DNA from: Hepatocystis sp. ex Piliocolobus tephrosceles
Lineage: Eukaryota > Apicomplexa > Aconoidasida > Haemosporida > Plasmodiidae
DNA: 38,005 bases
Assembly: GCA_902459845.2 (NCBI GenBank)
Contig: CABPSV020000058.1
Coordinates: forward strand, 1-38,005
Reading direction: 5' to 3'
Positions 20,601-35,600 of the stretch are shown piece after piece (position 1 is the first letter of the stretch; the number at the start of each line of letters is the position of its first letter). A model generated the notes under the pieces. That model had not been told where the DNA came from, made no database searches, and saw only the letters and a program-made list of their open reading frames with translations. The position numbers and the translations under genes are program-made.

Positions 20601-23600
20601 TTGTACCACTACCGTTTGTACCACTACCGTTTGTACCACTACCATTTGTACCACTACCATTTGTACTACTACCGTTTGTACTATCTTTTGTACTACATTC
20701 GTCCGTGTTACTACCAGTTGTGCTACTACTGTTTGTACTACTGTCGTAAGAGCCATTTCGATACATGTCTTTTCCATCTCCATGAATCTTCTCATGATAA
20801 ATATTTTTCTTATTCACTTGAGTGATTCCAATTTTATCAAAATAAGTGTCATTATTATTTAATGGTTTTGCCTCCGTCGTAATTGTAGCCGTAGCCGTAG
20901 ACGTAGCTGTATTTATATTAACACCTACGATTTTTTGTGGCAATTTTTTCCCCACATGTGCATTATCAGAAACAGTATTACCACCATAAGTAACAGAATC
21001 TATTATTGTTTTTCCCATTTTGTTATTTCGCTTAAAAATTTTTCTCTTTTTTTTTTGAGTTTTTTTCTTTCGTACATCATCACTATTAATTATTCTTGCG
21101 TTGTCCTCTGAATACTCTGAACTGTTATCTGTGTCGCTTTTTTTAATATGTTGAGTATCTTTTTCCATTGTATATAAATATAAAATATTTTTAAGTGCAA
21201 GAATAAAATCAAAATACCTCATGCCTTGATATCTATATGATAAAATAGTTAAAGAAACAACAACATCAACATTAGTAAACTCGGACATATTTGATGGAGT
21301 GTCTTTCCCTATATAAGGTACTGCTAAAAAATATCTACTTTTACTCATAATTATTTGACATTTATTTATTTGTTCAGCTGATAATATACCATAATGTACT
21401 GTATTTATTTTGGAAAAAACAAAAGGTAAAATACCGTTCAAATATAAACGACAAAAATTAATTAATTTACAAAAAACATAATCTAATTCGTTAATTTTTT
21501 CAAATATTTTTAAAAGATATTCACTTGTAAAAATATAAGAATCTGTATTAGTTACATTTTCTTTATTAAAATTGTTATTACAATTGTTTAAGTTTAGATT
21601 TTTATTTTTTAACTTTCTTATGTTTAACAATCGTTTTATAGTTGAATTACTTAAATTATTATTACGACTACTGGTTGAATTATTGTTATAAAATTTATAT
21701 TCATTCATATTGCCACAAATACTAGTTGTAGTAGTAGTAGTAGAAGTAGTACAACGTAAATCATTATAACCTACACTTAATGGAATACACAAATAAGCCT
21801 CTACATAATGTTGGGGTATTCCATATATTTTATAAGACATTAATATATAATAAACATAACGAACTAATATCCATAAAATATCATCATACCATTTAAAATT
21901 AATTATATAAAAGTGAGGAGTAACAGAAATATAATGATTTTTTATTCCTTTTTCTATTTCTTTTTGATATATTTGAAGTAATTCATGTATATATTCTGTG
22001 TTACTATTAAATTTGACGTTATATGGTATAGTTAATTTTTTACTAAAAGGATAAAACATAAAATCAATAAGCATCCAACTTAGTTTATATCGGAATAGAC
22101 TTAGATCGATATGGCTAACTGATGTGGTGGGACCAGTTACAGTAGAATTATTTATATTTCCTGTTCCCATACTTTTAGTTATTATATTTGTGTTATTCAA
22201 TGTAATATTCATATTGTTACTTATAGATGTATTAGTCGATCCATAAGAGGTAGAACCTTCAAGAAGACTCTTTTTATAATTATTTATATTGTGTTTATTT
22301 ATATTGTGTTTATTTATATTATGCTTATTTATATTAAGCTTATTTATATTATGGATATTTGTATTATGGATATTTGTATTATGGCTATTTTTATTATGGC
22401 TATTTATACTATAACCATCACTAGTATGGTAATTATACCCATATGATTCATAATTTTTATTAGATTCTAGAGTAATATTTTTATTTTTTATTTTACTTTT
22501 GTTTAATAATAAAATGTTATTATCTGCTGTATAATTATCTACATCACCAGTTGTATATTTTTTGTTCGTTTTTCCAGACCCTATTTTTTCTCCTCCTAAT
22601 TCTGTTCCTAATTGTTCTTGTTGTCTCAAATGTTCCTGCTCTTTTAACTGCTTAATATTGTTTATCAAATTACTGTTTACTTCGTTTTGATTTACTGAAA
22701 TAATTTTTACATTTTTTATATCAACTTCATCATTTTTTTTGTCATGTAAAAATTTTAAGTATGGATTATTTATAAAAACATCTGTAAATTTTCGTAAAAT
22801 ATTTACTAAATCAATATCTCTATTTGCACCATAAGGCCAATGTAACTCGCTTTTCAACGGATGTAAAACACTATCTATTTCATCAATTAATAAAATACTT
22901 TTATTTAATATGTCTAATATTCTTATTGATAAATCAAGTTGTTTTTTTAACATATTATAATCAATAGGACTTGCGGTATTACTTCCTGATAAACCCCCAC
23001 TAATACCAGTACCAGTAGCAATACCTCCAATATTACCTACACATGATGTAACATTATTACCTTTCCCTATTGGATGACCAGTACTTGTTTTTTTTAATAC
23101 ATTACCTGTATTAGATGTATTTAAAAAACTATCTTCATTTTGAAAACCTAACAATTTACTTAATGTATCTGTTATATGTGTTTTAGCTTTTTGTTTAATA
23201 ATGTCAAATATTTTCATATTATTCAATTCTTGTATTGTATATATTAATTTTAAAAATAATGATTTAATAGCTGTAGGTGTAGTTACCAAAATGTACTTAT
23301 TTTCCAAAGCAGAACATAAACTTATGTACAGATCAGTAGTAATATGATCATAACGATTAAAATTAAAATAAAAAATATTTTTTTTTATGATAGAAGAAAA
23401 ACGAGATCTAAACGTATTAATTGTAAAATGAATTAATGGTTGAGGACACATATTAAAAACTAAATAATAATTAGAAAATATTAAAAAATATAAAGGTGTT
23501 AATACAGTTGTTTTACCTCCACCCATAATCATCTGATAACAATATTGTTTCCTTTTTTTTATAAAATCTCTTTTCATTTTTTTAATCATTTTAACTTGTT

Positions 23601-26600
23601 TTCTTCTGATTACTAAATTATTTTTGTATTCGAAAATAAGGAATCTGGGGTCGTACGTGTAGTAACAGTCATGCGTGTAGTGACAGTCGTCCGTTCCATC
23701 CGTTCCATTTTTCCCATCCATTACTTTTTTTTTTTTTTCGTTTATTCCATTTTTCCCATTCTTGTCGTGTTCATTTTGCAAATCGAATGTACTCCACTCT
23801 AACTCATCTACCCATAACTTACCCGGTGATTCATCAACACTATCGGATAAAATAGCATTTTTCTGTGTACCAGTATAAACATCTTGGTCACTTGAAAAAT
23901 AACAAGTCGATACATCTGAGGAGTCTGAATTATAAACTAAATTTTTATACAAAATTTTTTTATTATTCTTTTTATTTCGTATAGTAAAATAATGTCGTTC
24001 TGTTAATGTTAATTGTGTTAAATTTTTTGTACCCAACTGAATTGTGTTAGTTGCTTTGTTTATTATTTTTTGTTGTTTTTTCATAAGTTTATCTAAAACG
24101 GTTTTATTTTTGTCATCTCCCATTTTTTCACCTCCCATTTTTTCACCTCCCATTTTTTCACCTCCCATTTTTTCACCTCCCATTTTTTCACCTCCCATTT
24201 TTTCACCTCCCATTTTGCCACAACCCATTTTGCCACAACTCATTTTGCCACAACCCATTTTGCCACAACCCATTTTGCCACAACCCGATTCCTTATTCAT
24301 ATCCGTTTTTAAATTTTTCTCTTTTTGTTTTAAAAATTTTAATTTTAAATTATAATTTTTAAATATGTTTAATATGTTTATAACAGCACTTATACACTCA
24401 TGTAAAAAGTTTTTTCTATTCATTATTAACATGTACAACAAAGCAGAATTAATAAGTTTCTCCGAATGTTCTTTTTTTAAATTCGGATTAATCATAATTA
24501 AATAATCATATGCAAATCTAGACATAAAGCAGTTTATTAATAATTTCAAGTTTATTTCTTTTTCTATTTTACCAGCAATGCCGAATTTATATAAATAATA
24601 ATTTATTTGATTGTGTATGTTTTTAGATTCGCTTTTACAAGTAGGACCATTATGGTCGTCAAATGTAGTAATGTCTTTGCCATACATACCAGAAAAACCA
24701 GCATTTAATGTAACATTATTCAAACGATTTCCAACTTCAACATTTACACCATCTTGCATTCTTTTGTTTGTATTATCATTAAGAAGATTAGTATTTTCAA
24801 AATTGTCAGAAAAATTAACATTTATATTGTTTGCTTCTGAAATGAATTCATTAATCGAATCAAGTAAGTCGTTATCCCCACAAAATATCTCTAACAAAAT
24901 ATCTTTAATACTTATAAACATATTTACATATTCTTTTAATTTTTTTATATTACTAAATGTGTTTTTAATCTCGTTAGCACTAAAACCGATTAACTCATAA
25001 TCTACTTTTTTTTTTTTATATTCTAAATAACTGTTATAGTCTTGTTTCATATTGCTTATAAAGTTTTTAGCATAACTGTTTTGACAAGATAAATTAGTTT
25101 CCTCAAAATTAAAACTTAGCATATCACAACCAGTTGTACCAGTTATACCAGTTGTACCAGTTGTACCAGTTGTACCAGTTGTACCAGTTGTACCAGTTGT
25201 ACCAGTTGTACCAGTTGTACCAGTTATACCAGTTGTACCAGTTGTACCAGTTATACCAGTTATACCAGTTGTACCAGTCATACCAGTCATACCAGTCATA
25301 CCAGTCATACCAGTCATACCAGTCATACCAGTCATACCAGTCATACCAGTCATACCAGTTGTACCAGTTATCACAGTTGTGTTATTTTTTTTTTCCAAAG
25401 CCATATGCACATCATTACCGTCACTGATATGTATCATGTTACTACCCGTGTCAACCATCATACTACCATCCGGTGCAATACCATCCGGTGCAATACCATC
25501 CGGTGCAATACCATCCGGTGCAATACCATCCGGTGTAATACCATCCAGTGTAATACCACCCATACCAAGTTTAACCTTCCTCAAATATTTATACAACTTT
25601 TTAAAAGGACTAAAACATAACTCATTTAATAACTCATTACTCACATATACATTTTTTTTAATCTCAAATTCGGATACAACTCTGTTTTCACAAGAAAAAT
25701 CTTCTAAATGTATATTTGTTACTAATCGATACATATTACAATTTTCAGTTGATATAGTAACATTATTATCAAGAGTTAAAGGTATAATGTTTTTTTGAAT
25801 TTTTGCTTGTTTTTCTTTTTGTACATCTTGTACAAATTTATAAATATCATTAAAAAAATTAAACATAGAATCATTAGCTTTAAAAAAATTTAAATAGTTT
25901 TTTTTTAATTTCTGGTCATCTATTTTAGGTAATAAAGGTGCAATTTCTTGATGGTTAATAATAAAAATAAAAATATATATAATTTTACTATACTGACTTA
26001 TGTTATAGTTGTAAAAATATAAATATCTTGCTAATAAATTACCATACATAAATGTATTTTCACCTTTTATAATTTTAATATTCAAATTATTAATAAAATA
26101 ATTATATATTATAAAAAAATTATGTATACCCAACCCATTAAGCAAATCGTTTAAATAACTTAATGCATCAATGTCACTCTTACTTTCTAACTTCTTGTAA
26201 TTCATATTATTTATTAAATTACTTATACTATCATATAAATTCACGTTCATAAATATATTTTCATCAATGTTGTTAATGTATTTTATAGCCTCAATTTTAG
26301 GAACATTAATAGATACCGTAATGTTTTTTTGTGTTTCTACTTCTGAGCAAGTACGATTTCTATCTTTAATATGTTTCAAACTATCCCATACGTCTTTTAT
26401 TTTTGTCGATACATTTATGTTTTTTGTAGTTGCATCAAAAAAATTTTGTGCGTTATCTTTATATCGTCTTTTTTCCAATTCATTATAATCATTCACTTGG
26501 GTTAGATGATTCAAATCATGTCGCTGATCACGCTTATTATTATGTTGGTTAATCTCATATCGATCATGTAGTTGAGTAACTTTGTTCGATATACCATTGA

Positions 26601-29600
26601 ATAATTTCGAACCGATGTCTCCATACGTATTAGAAACACCCATATCTTTTTGTAAATTACCACTATTTATTTTACCAAAATCGTTAGCTTTTATTTCCTT
26701 CGTTTTATTCATTCCTATATGCTTATTTTTTTTATTATAATCAACTTTATACTGCTTTATCTTATTTTCATTTTGTACTTGTTTCTGTTTTAATCTATTA
26801 TAAAAAAAAAAAGAATTACAATTCTTGATTACTACTTTTGATTCAACTATGCTATTAAGTATTGTATATCTGTTATATATCAATTTATATTTATGTATAT
26901 TTATGTTACAATTTTTATACAAAAATAATTCTTCATCTACTGTTAATCTACATTCCGCTTTTACATAAATTAAATTATTTAAATAAAATAAAATATCTTT
27001 AAATACATCCCAATATATATCGATACCTATTTCACCGTTATTGTAGCTGCTATCATGAATCATACCCTTATTTTGTGTATTATTATTTATATTACTTTTT
27101 TGTTTTTTTTCTTTTTCTGTACCTATTGCAACTTGACACTGTTGTTGTAATTTTTTTTTTTTTTTTTTTTTATCACTTTTGTTTTTACTATTTTTACCAC
27201 TTAACTTATCATAATGCATATCGTACAATTTATTTTTTTTTCCTCTAGTATAATCACTTGTAGTTAAATCACGTTTGTTATCATTTCCTGCACTACTTAA
27301 TTTCCCTTGTGCATGTAATTCTTTTTTTTTATTTTCGTTTTCAGATAATACATATGTACTATCATCGTCATAAGACAAACCATAACTTTGACTTGTACTT
27401 CCACTACTAATTCCACTACTAATGTTACTGCTATCACTACTGTTACTACTGCTGTTATTTATGTCATTTTTATTACCACGGTTGGTACTAATGTTCATAT
27501 TTTTTTTTTTCCAACCCGTTTTACTCTTATTCAAACTGGATTTCTTTTGCCCTGTTTTATACCTACCACTATCATTTTCACTCATATCCAATTCGTCATT
27601 GCTAAGTTCATCTGTTTTGTCTGTTTGATCAAATTTCCACAATGATTTAACATAATTAAAAATATTATAATAATCATCTAAATAATTTGTTTTAGATTTC
27701 GTAAAAACACGATGTTTTTTTTTTTTTATATTAATTTTAATCTGTTTAGATAAAGTTAAAAAAATTTTTAATCTACATGCACAAGAATCAACATCCGAAT
27801 AAATAGTATGATCACAAAAATTTAATATATTTAACATATATTTTATTTCTTTTATATCTTCTTTACATACACTTATATTGTTACAATATTCAATCACTTC
27901 TTCATGATCTTTATTTAAATATTTATATACAATAAAAAAAAAACAACTATACACATTTTGAAAATCTAAATATAACTTAGAACTGTGAATAGATAAAACA
28001 ATATATTGCATTGAACAACTCGTACCATTTTCGTTTTTATCATTAAATATATCAATATTTTTATTTACTTTTGTATTAATATTAAAGTTGTGATAATATA
28101 TTGTTACATACATATAATTTTTTAATAATACATTAATATGTTTTTCTAACAAAGTACACAAATGAATATTCTTATTGTTAAATTCTTTATACAAATTAGA
28201 GATGTTTAAAAAAAATGGTTTATTTAAAATTGATACTAAAAAAAATAACTCATTTTTACTGTTTTGTAATAATATAGTATTATTCATTTTTTTTATCACA
28301 TTATAAATATATGTATATTTTTGCATGCTCCCATTATATAAAGACATACTAAGTTCCTCGAAATAGTAGTTAAATATATCTTTTTTGTTACTATCGTTTT
28401 TATCTACATTGGAATTCGCATTTGTATGACCTGGTTTCCCATATCCTACTTCCTTCATATCGATATTGTTCCGTTTAAGTGTTAAATTAAGTCTAGGAAG
28501 TTCAATCAAATCTATTGTAATCAATTTGTTATGCATACATTCAAAATAAGTTCTCGCCTTCTCTTGTTGAAATTCAGGACTTGAATTACTGTTATTTTCA
28601 AACAAACATGGTACATTTAATGTATATATTAATATATAAGTTATATGATCTAATTTCAAAAGTGTATTATAAAAATCATTGTATACTTCATTATTCTCTA
28701 AATTTAATATATTAACAAGAGTTAATGGTTTATACTCTTTATTTATTTTTAAATAGGTTATTTTATTGTTTGAATTTTTCATTGTATTAGATATTTTTAA
28801 CTTTTGTATAACACCAAAAGGAAAACATACGTTATTACTATTTCCACTTGTAACATCCACATTTGTCGATTTATATCCTCCAGTTTGTGTATCCTTTATT
28901 TCAGATTTCTGTTCTTTCTTACCATCCTGATTAAACAATTTAACAAAAATTATCGTATTTCTATTTTTTTTGTTCTTATTAGTACGCTTTAATTCCCCAA
29001 TCAAACTGTTATTATAATTATACCAAAAAATATACGACTGTATTAAAATATTTGGTATAAATGTACATAAATAATGAGGATTTAAGTAAGATTCTACTTG
29101 TATATTATTATATATATTTCTACATATATTCACATTATACTTTTCATAAAAATCTTTATTATTAAAATAACATAAACGTACATTATTATTTTCAAAGTGA
29201 TAATATAAATTTCGACATTTATTAATATTTGTAGCAAAATATATTTTTTTTACATCACTACAATAATATAATCTTTTTATAAATCTATTAATATCATAAT
29301 ATATACTATATATAAATATACAATCCATATCTTTACGATATATTATTTCTCTCAATCCAATATGTTCTATTTCTTTTAAATTTATTTTTTCTTTTTTTTT
29401 TTTACTACTTATTTTGTTGTTTTTTTTACTATCTTTTTTACCTTCTTTTTTACTTTCCTTCTTATTTTTTTCATTTTTTATTTCTTCTTTTGTATGTTTA
29501 TTGTTTACATTTACATTATCAATACCAGAACCCTTTTTTTCATTTTTTATTTGTTTCCTTTCAACTAAATTATTTTTATTATCTAAAAAAGATGCTTTAG

Positions 29601-32600
29601 AACTACTGTCCCCAGTCGCTTGAGTTATATCAATTAAAGTATTATTTATATTTGTCCCATCACCTTTCCTCACAACTGTGTCATTATTGTCACAATTGAA
29701 AACGGAATCAGAAAAGGGTTTGTTGTTTTTACCACTTCCACTACTTACACTGCTTCTACCACTTACACTACTTCTACCACTTACACTACTTCTACCACTT
29801 ACACTACTTCTGCCACTTACACTACTACTACTACTACTACTGCTACTACTGCTATTACTGCTACTACTACTACTACTACTACTATCACCGACTGACCCTT
29901 TCCCAACTTTTTTATCTTTTTTTTTTTTTTTTTTACTTTCATCCATTTTTGACAACTTCAATTCATTTGTTATATCATCACTTGAAAAAAATTCATCCGA
30001 TGTATATATTATACTACTATTACTATCATACTGATTTTTTTCATATTTAAAATTAAAAAGTCCTTCAATGTTTTGTGTTTCATAATTTATATTCAATAAT
30101 TTAAATTCTGTATATTCATTTGTTTGGTTTCTTTTACCTTTCGATTGGTTATTAGAATTATTAGTAATATTATTATGACCTGTTAATAAGTTTTTATTTT
30201 GTTCTTCATAAGAAACATTACCACCTTTTCCACACACATCTCTATTCCAATCTTTTTTATTATATTTCCATATTAATCTTATATATATATCATTATTTTC
30301 TTGTTCATATAAAGTACCATATTTTACTTCAGTTGATAAAAACTTGTAAAAAGTTAACAAATTAGTATTATTCATATTTTTATTATCATTTATATTTTTA
30401 TTGAAACTTATTTGTTGATTATTATAACCTGTGTTGTTATACGCCGGTTGAACATTATTTAATAGACTCACATTTTTAAGATGAAAAACATTTAATTTGT
30501 CATATTTATATTTTGTCAAATTTCTTATCGTTATTTTTTTCGAATTCTTCCATATATCTAAACTATGTTTTTTTCCAATTATATTAAAAGAACAAAAATT
30601 TTTATATGATTGTGTTATTAATACTTTCATATTTTTTTTTTTTTTTTTTATCATACTTCTTATTTTATATTGTTTTCTTTTTTTACTACTATTATTAGTA
30701 CTACCAATCTCTGTACTCATAAAATATTTATTATTATATAAAAAAACATCTCTATAATTTTTAAATCTTTTTATATTATCATTTAATGTTATTATATTGT
30801 TATCCTTATAAGAAAATGTATATAATTGTAAATTAACCATTATATTCTTTTCCTTAATAAGCTTCTTAATATACGAAATGTATTTGTTATTATCTAAAAG
30901 ACTATCTTTTTTTAATTTAGATTTTTTTTTTTTTTTCATTTTTTTTTTGAAATTATATTCATCTATTTTAGTATTTGAAAAAAAACTTGGAAAATTCAAA
31001 ATGTTGTTCATAGTGGAAGATTCTAATGGCTCAGTATCATGTAATGGATTTTTTTTTACATTCGGTGATACACTGGTATTACAATCATCCCCACCATTTT
31101 CGTATTTATCACCATTTTCGTAATCATCACTATCTTCGTACTCATCACTATCTTCGTCGCTACTGTCCAACACGAAACGATTATTACTGCTTTTATATTT
31201 TTCCTTTTTCTGTTTATTTCCTAATCTATGCTTCTTCTTCTTTTTAATTTTCATTACCATATCGTCATAAATATATTTATCATCTTTTTTATATTCAACT
31301 TCTTTTGAATCATTCCCGAAATTGGAGTATTCGTTTGTGTTATTATTACTCTTACCCATATTTTTCCCTGTTAACATTATTTTTTCTTCTCGTTTTTCTT
31401 CCCGATTAATGTTTGTAGGATCGTTTGCAAATGTAGATTGGTCAAAAAGGTTGTTTGAGTCTGTGTTATTATGTATACCGTCATTTTTATTACCGTTTTT
31501 AAGTTCCCATATTTTTCTTAAAGTATAATCATCCCTGTTTTTTTGTCTCATCTGATGATCGTCAACCCCACTTATATTTGTACCACCCAACATATAGTTC
31601 TTCTTTTTACTTACCTTATCATTTTTTACTTCATCATATGTATTAAACGAATCGGATAGTGAAGATGTTGTATAAACAGTACTATCCGTAATAACTGTAC
31701 TAGTCGTACTATAATCCGAATTAGAAGACGTAAAATAATAATTAGAGTGACTTTTGTCATTTCCTCTTTCTGAATCACTTCGATTTATCATTTTTTTTGC
31801 TTTTTTTCCTTTCCTTTTGTTTTTAATATGTTCTGTATTACCTTGTTTGTTATCATTTACATCTTCTATCGTATAAATCCCAACATGTTTATATTTACAA
31901 ACAGGCAACCACTTTCTTATAATATTTTTATTCGATTCAAAATTTAAAAAGAGGTCTGAAGAATGTTTTTTAAGTTTAAGACGTTGTATATATTGCATAC
32001 TATCACTTCTGTTGTTATCATTCCCAATACGTTTATTACTACTATTATTAATATTATTTCTATTATGTACACATGCACATATATGGATCGTATGTTCAAA
32101 TATAACATTTCGATATATATCGTTTTTATCTAAATATTTTAACAACATATTCCTTTGTTTATGTACTAAAATAAAAATATCACATTCGTGTAAGGAAAAA
32201 CTTTTTATTATAGTAGAAAGTGTATTATGTTTACTACATCCATCATTATCATTCCTTACATTTTTATTATTCTTTTTATCATTATATGTTTTTTCAATCA
32301 TACTTTCATTTTCTATATTTTCATTTGTATTTACAAACAAAGAACCTAAACCGTAAACATTTTTCAAATGGGAATAATCCAATTCTGTAGTAAAATTAAA
32401 ATATGTTAATATAAAAAAAGTAGAAGATAATATATTTTTTACTATTTCTTGATTTAATTCAAAATATTTTATATCCTTATAAATTAACAATATACATGCA
32501 TGGTAAATGCAACAAGTGCTTATATCACTCGTTTGTAAACATATCTGAATATAATTTAATAACATATGAATTATTTCATGCTCTAACTTATTTTTTATAT

Positions 32601-35600
32601 TTTTGTTATATTTATCCAACTGGTACAACACATCATCAGAACAATATAATTCATTTTTTATTAACTTTTTTCGCATCTGATTGAGCAATCGGATTTTTCT
32701 TTTTTTTTTTTTTTTTTTTTGTCTTTTTCGTATTCTAGCATTCTTTTTATTACCATCCTTACGATCACTATCGTTACATTTGTTAACATTACCTCTTACC
32801 ACTCCTGACTTATTTACCAAACAATCTTTCATCAAAATATTTCTAATATTTATCAAATTTAATCTTATTTCTTTATTCGTTTGTACAATCAATTGTATGT
32901 ACGAATTTATGTACGTACATAGTATAATAATAAAAACGGTTATCACTTTTGTACTTAATGCACTACTAGTAGTGCTACTATTACTTCCAGACTTATGTTC
33001 CATATTAACACTCGTTTCGTTATCAAGATTGGATAATAATTCTAAATAAGAATAAATACTACATAATACATTTTTAGGACTATGAATCAATTCATTGATC
33101 AATAATCCATATTTTGTCCCAAATATATTCTTATCCTTTGCTGGTATATGATTATCTTCTAACACATCTTTATATTTATTTTTAAATATATAAGGTTCGA
33201 ACAAAATACATAATAATAATTGTTGTATATCAAACGATTCTAAACACTTTATTCTAATTTTGTCACAAAAAAATTCTAAAATGAGTGGTATTCTCAAATA
33301 AGGTACTGTTAAATATTGTAACAACATTTCAACATCCCTCGAATTTAAACTCTCATGAAAAAATGGTAAATCATTTATAAATAAAACATCCGTTTCGTTT
33401 TCAATGTATGTGTTTGTATACATATTAGGATCCGAGTAAGTTAAAATATTATTATTTTTTTTTTTATTTTCTTGTGTTTGAAAAAATTGAAAAATATAAG
33501 AAAAAAAATTATTTTTCGTATCCTTCTCTTGAGACATATAACCACAAATATCAATATTTTTGTTATACACATTAACATTCAATTTATTTTTGTAACTAAA
33601 CTTAAGATTTATATCATTAAATTTATATACTTTTAAGGCTGGTAATTTATCAACATAAGGACACATATAAGATTTAAAAAAAAATAGCATATCTCTTAAA
33701 TGATAAAATTCAGGTACTAGCTTTTTAAAAAGCTTATTTTCACCACAATAATATTCAATTATATGACTTTTCTTTCGATCAAAACCCAAATCTAAACTAA
33801 TATTTTCTAACAGTGCTATTTCACTTAAATTTATATCATTACTTTTATCAAATAAAAATAATTGACTATTTTTATTTATTTTTTTTTCATTTATCTTGTA
33901 AAAATATTCAATAATATCTGAACGTATTATGTTCAACTTAGGATTCATCATTAAAAAATAGTTACTAAAACATTCTAACACTGATATATCGATACAATAT
34001 CCTGAAAGTTTCAGTATATCTTTTGGTTCATGTATCCCTTCATCTAAAGAAGAATATTCATCGCTGTTTAAGTTCTGTTCGTATTTGTACTGCACGTCCT
34101 TCTCCCTATACTTATGTTGGCGTTTATGTTGGTACTTTTGTTGGTACTTTTGTTGGTACTTCTGCTTGTACTTGCACCTATTTTCGTCTTTTCGCCCTTG
34201 CTTGTAATACCTTTTTAATTTTTTACCTTTTCTGGTTCCATGGTTCGTTCGTTTAGTACTGTCCGTATTATTACCACTCGTAGTTGTATCCGAACTAGAT
34301 GTAGTATCTACAGACCGACCCCTATAATGCCTACGTTGCGAACAAAACGAACCATTATAGTGTATCGCAAAAATCGAGTTGACATCCACACATGGTATTC
34401 TCAAAAAAAAATCATAGAGAAATAACAAAATAGCAAAATTAATTATTTTATACATTGCAATTTGTTTATTATTACAAATCGAACAAGATATAAAATAAAT
34501 ATTCAAAGCCATATGATAAATTTCATTTAAAATACATATCTGTAATGCTCTTTTTAATTGGTTATATTTCGATAAATATATAAAATGTTTAGGTAATGGT
34601 AATAAATTTGTTAAAATATAACAAATGAATGAAAAAGACAACAAATAACAATGTTTTATATATTTTTTTTGATTTATTAATATATTTATTATTATATTTG
34701 TTTGATATAATATTAAATATAAATCGTTAAATTCTTTTATACTTCTTTTAGATATATAAAAAGAAATAGGCATATTCAAATCTTTTTTTATATCCACTTT
34801 TTTATAATATTTATATAATTCATTTTCTAAATTAATAAATAAAGGGAATTTTAAAATATTATTATTATAATTACGATTTTTTATAACATTCAGATTTAAA
34901 TTTAAATTTTCATAAAATTTTCCCTCCATTTTTGTATACATATATTTAATAAAAAATATTTTACTTAACATTTCGTTTAATATATAATTGTTAATCATTT
35001 TTTCTTTATCATATATACCTATTTGCATCTTGCTAAAATATAAATGAAATAACACACATAATTTTCTTACGCTCATATCTAAAAAAACAAAAAAAACATT
35101 GTCAATCCGTTTCAGCACTACATTATTATTATTCTCTCTACTCCTAGCAATATTACTGCCATAAACCATATTACTATTATATTTATAATCATAATTGGTA
35201 ACATTATTAGCAACACTACTATAACTGTTACAAATTAAATCATCAGGAATGTTTTTATTATAATTCTTAGTATAGTTACTTAAATTCTGTTGATCAGTAC
35301 TGTTATTGTAGCATTTTTTGTCACTATTTTGATTTATTCCTCCAGACCATTTATTTGCAATTTCAAAATTGCTTGTCTCATCCTTTGGTCTACACTCAAC
35401 AGGATTATTAACAATCAATTCGTTTTTTTTTATTTCGTTATCATATTTTAACAAGTCATCATGTAACTTTAAAACTATACTATAGTAAAGAAAAATTTTA
35501 AAAACATCAATATCTTCTTGTTGTATATCCAAAACTTTAAGTATATATATTATACTGTAATATAAACTAATTGAAAAAGATGTAAATTTGTTTTTATAAA

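Noticed and set aside
20454..20862. Overlapping Val/Thr/Tyr-rich repeat ORFs on both strands
   Set aside because: Other-frame readings of the 15-bp TNGSG repeat in the giant gene.
25134..25427. YQLYQL repeat ORF on the plus strand
   Set aside because: Antisense shadow of the 9-bp TGX repeat in the giant coding sequence.
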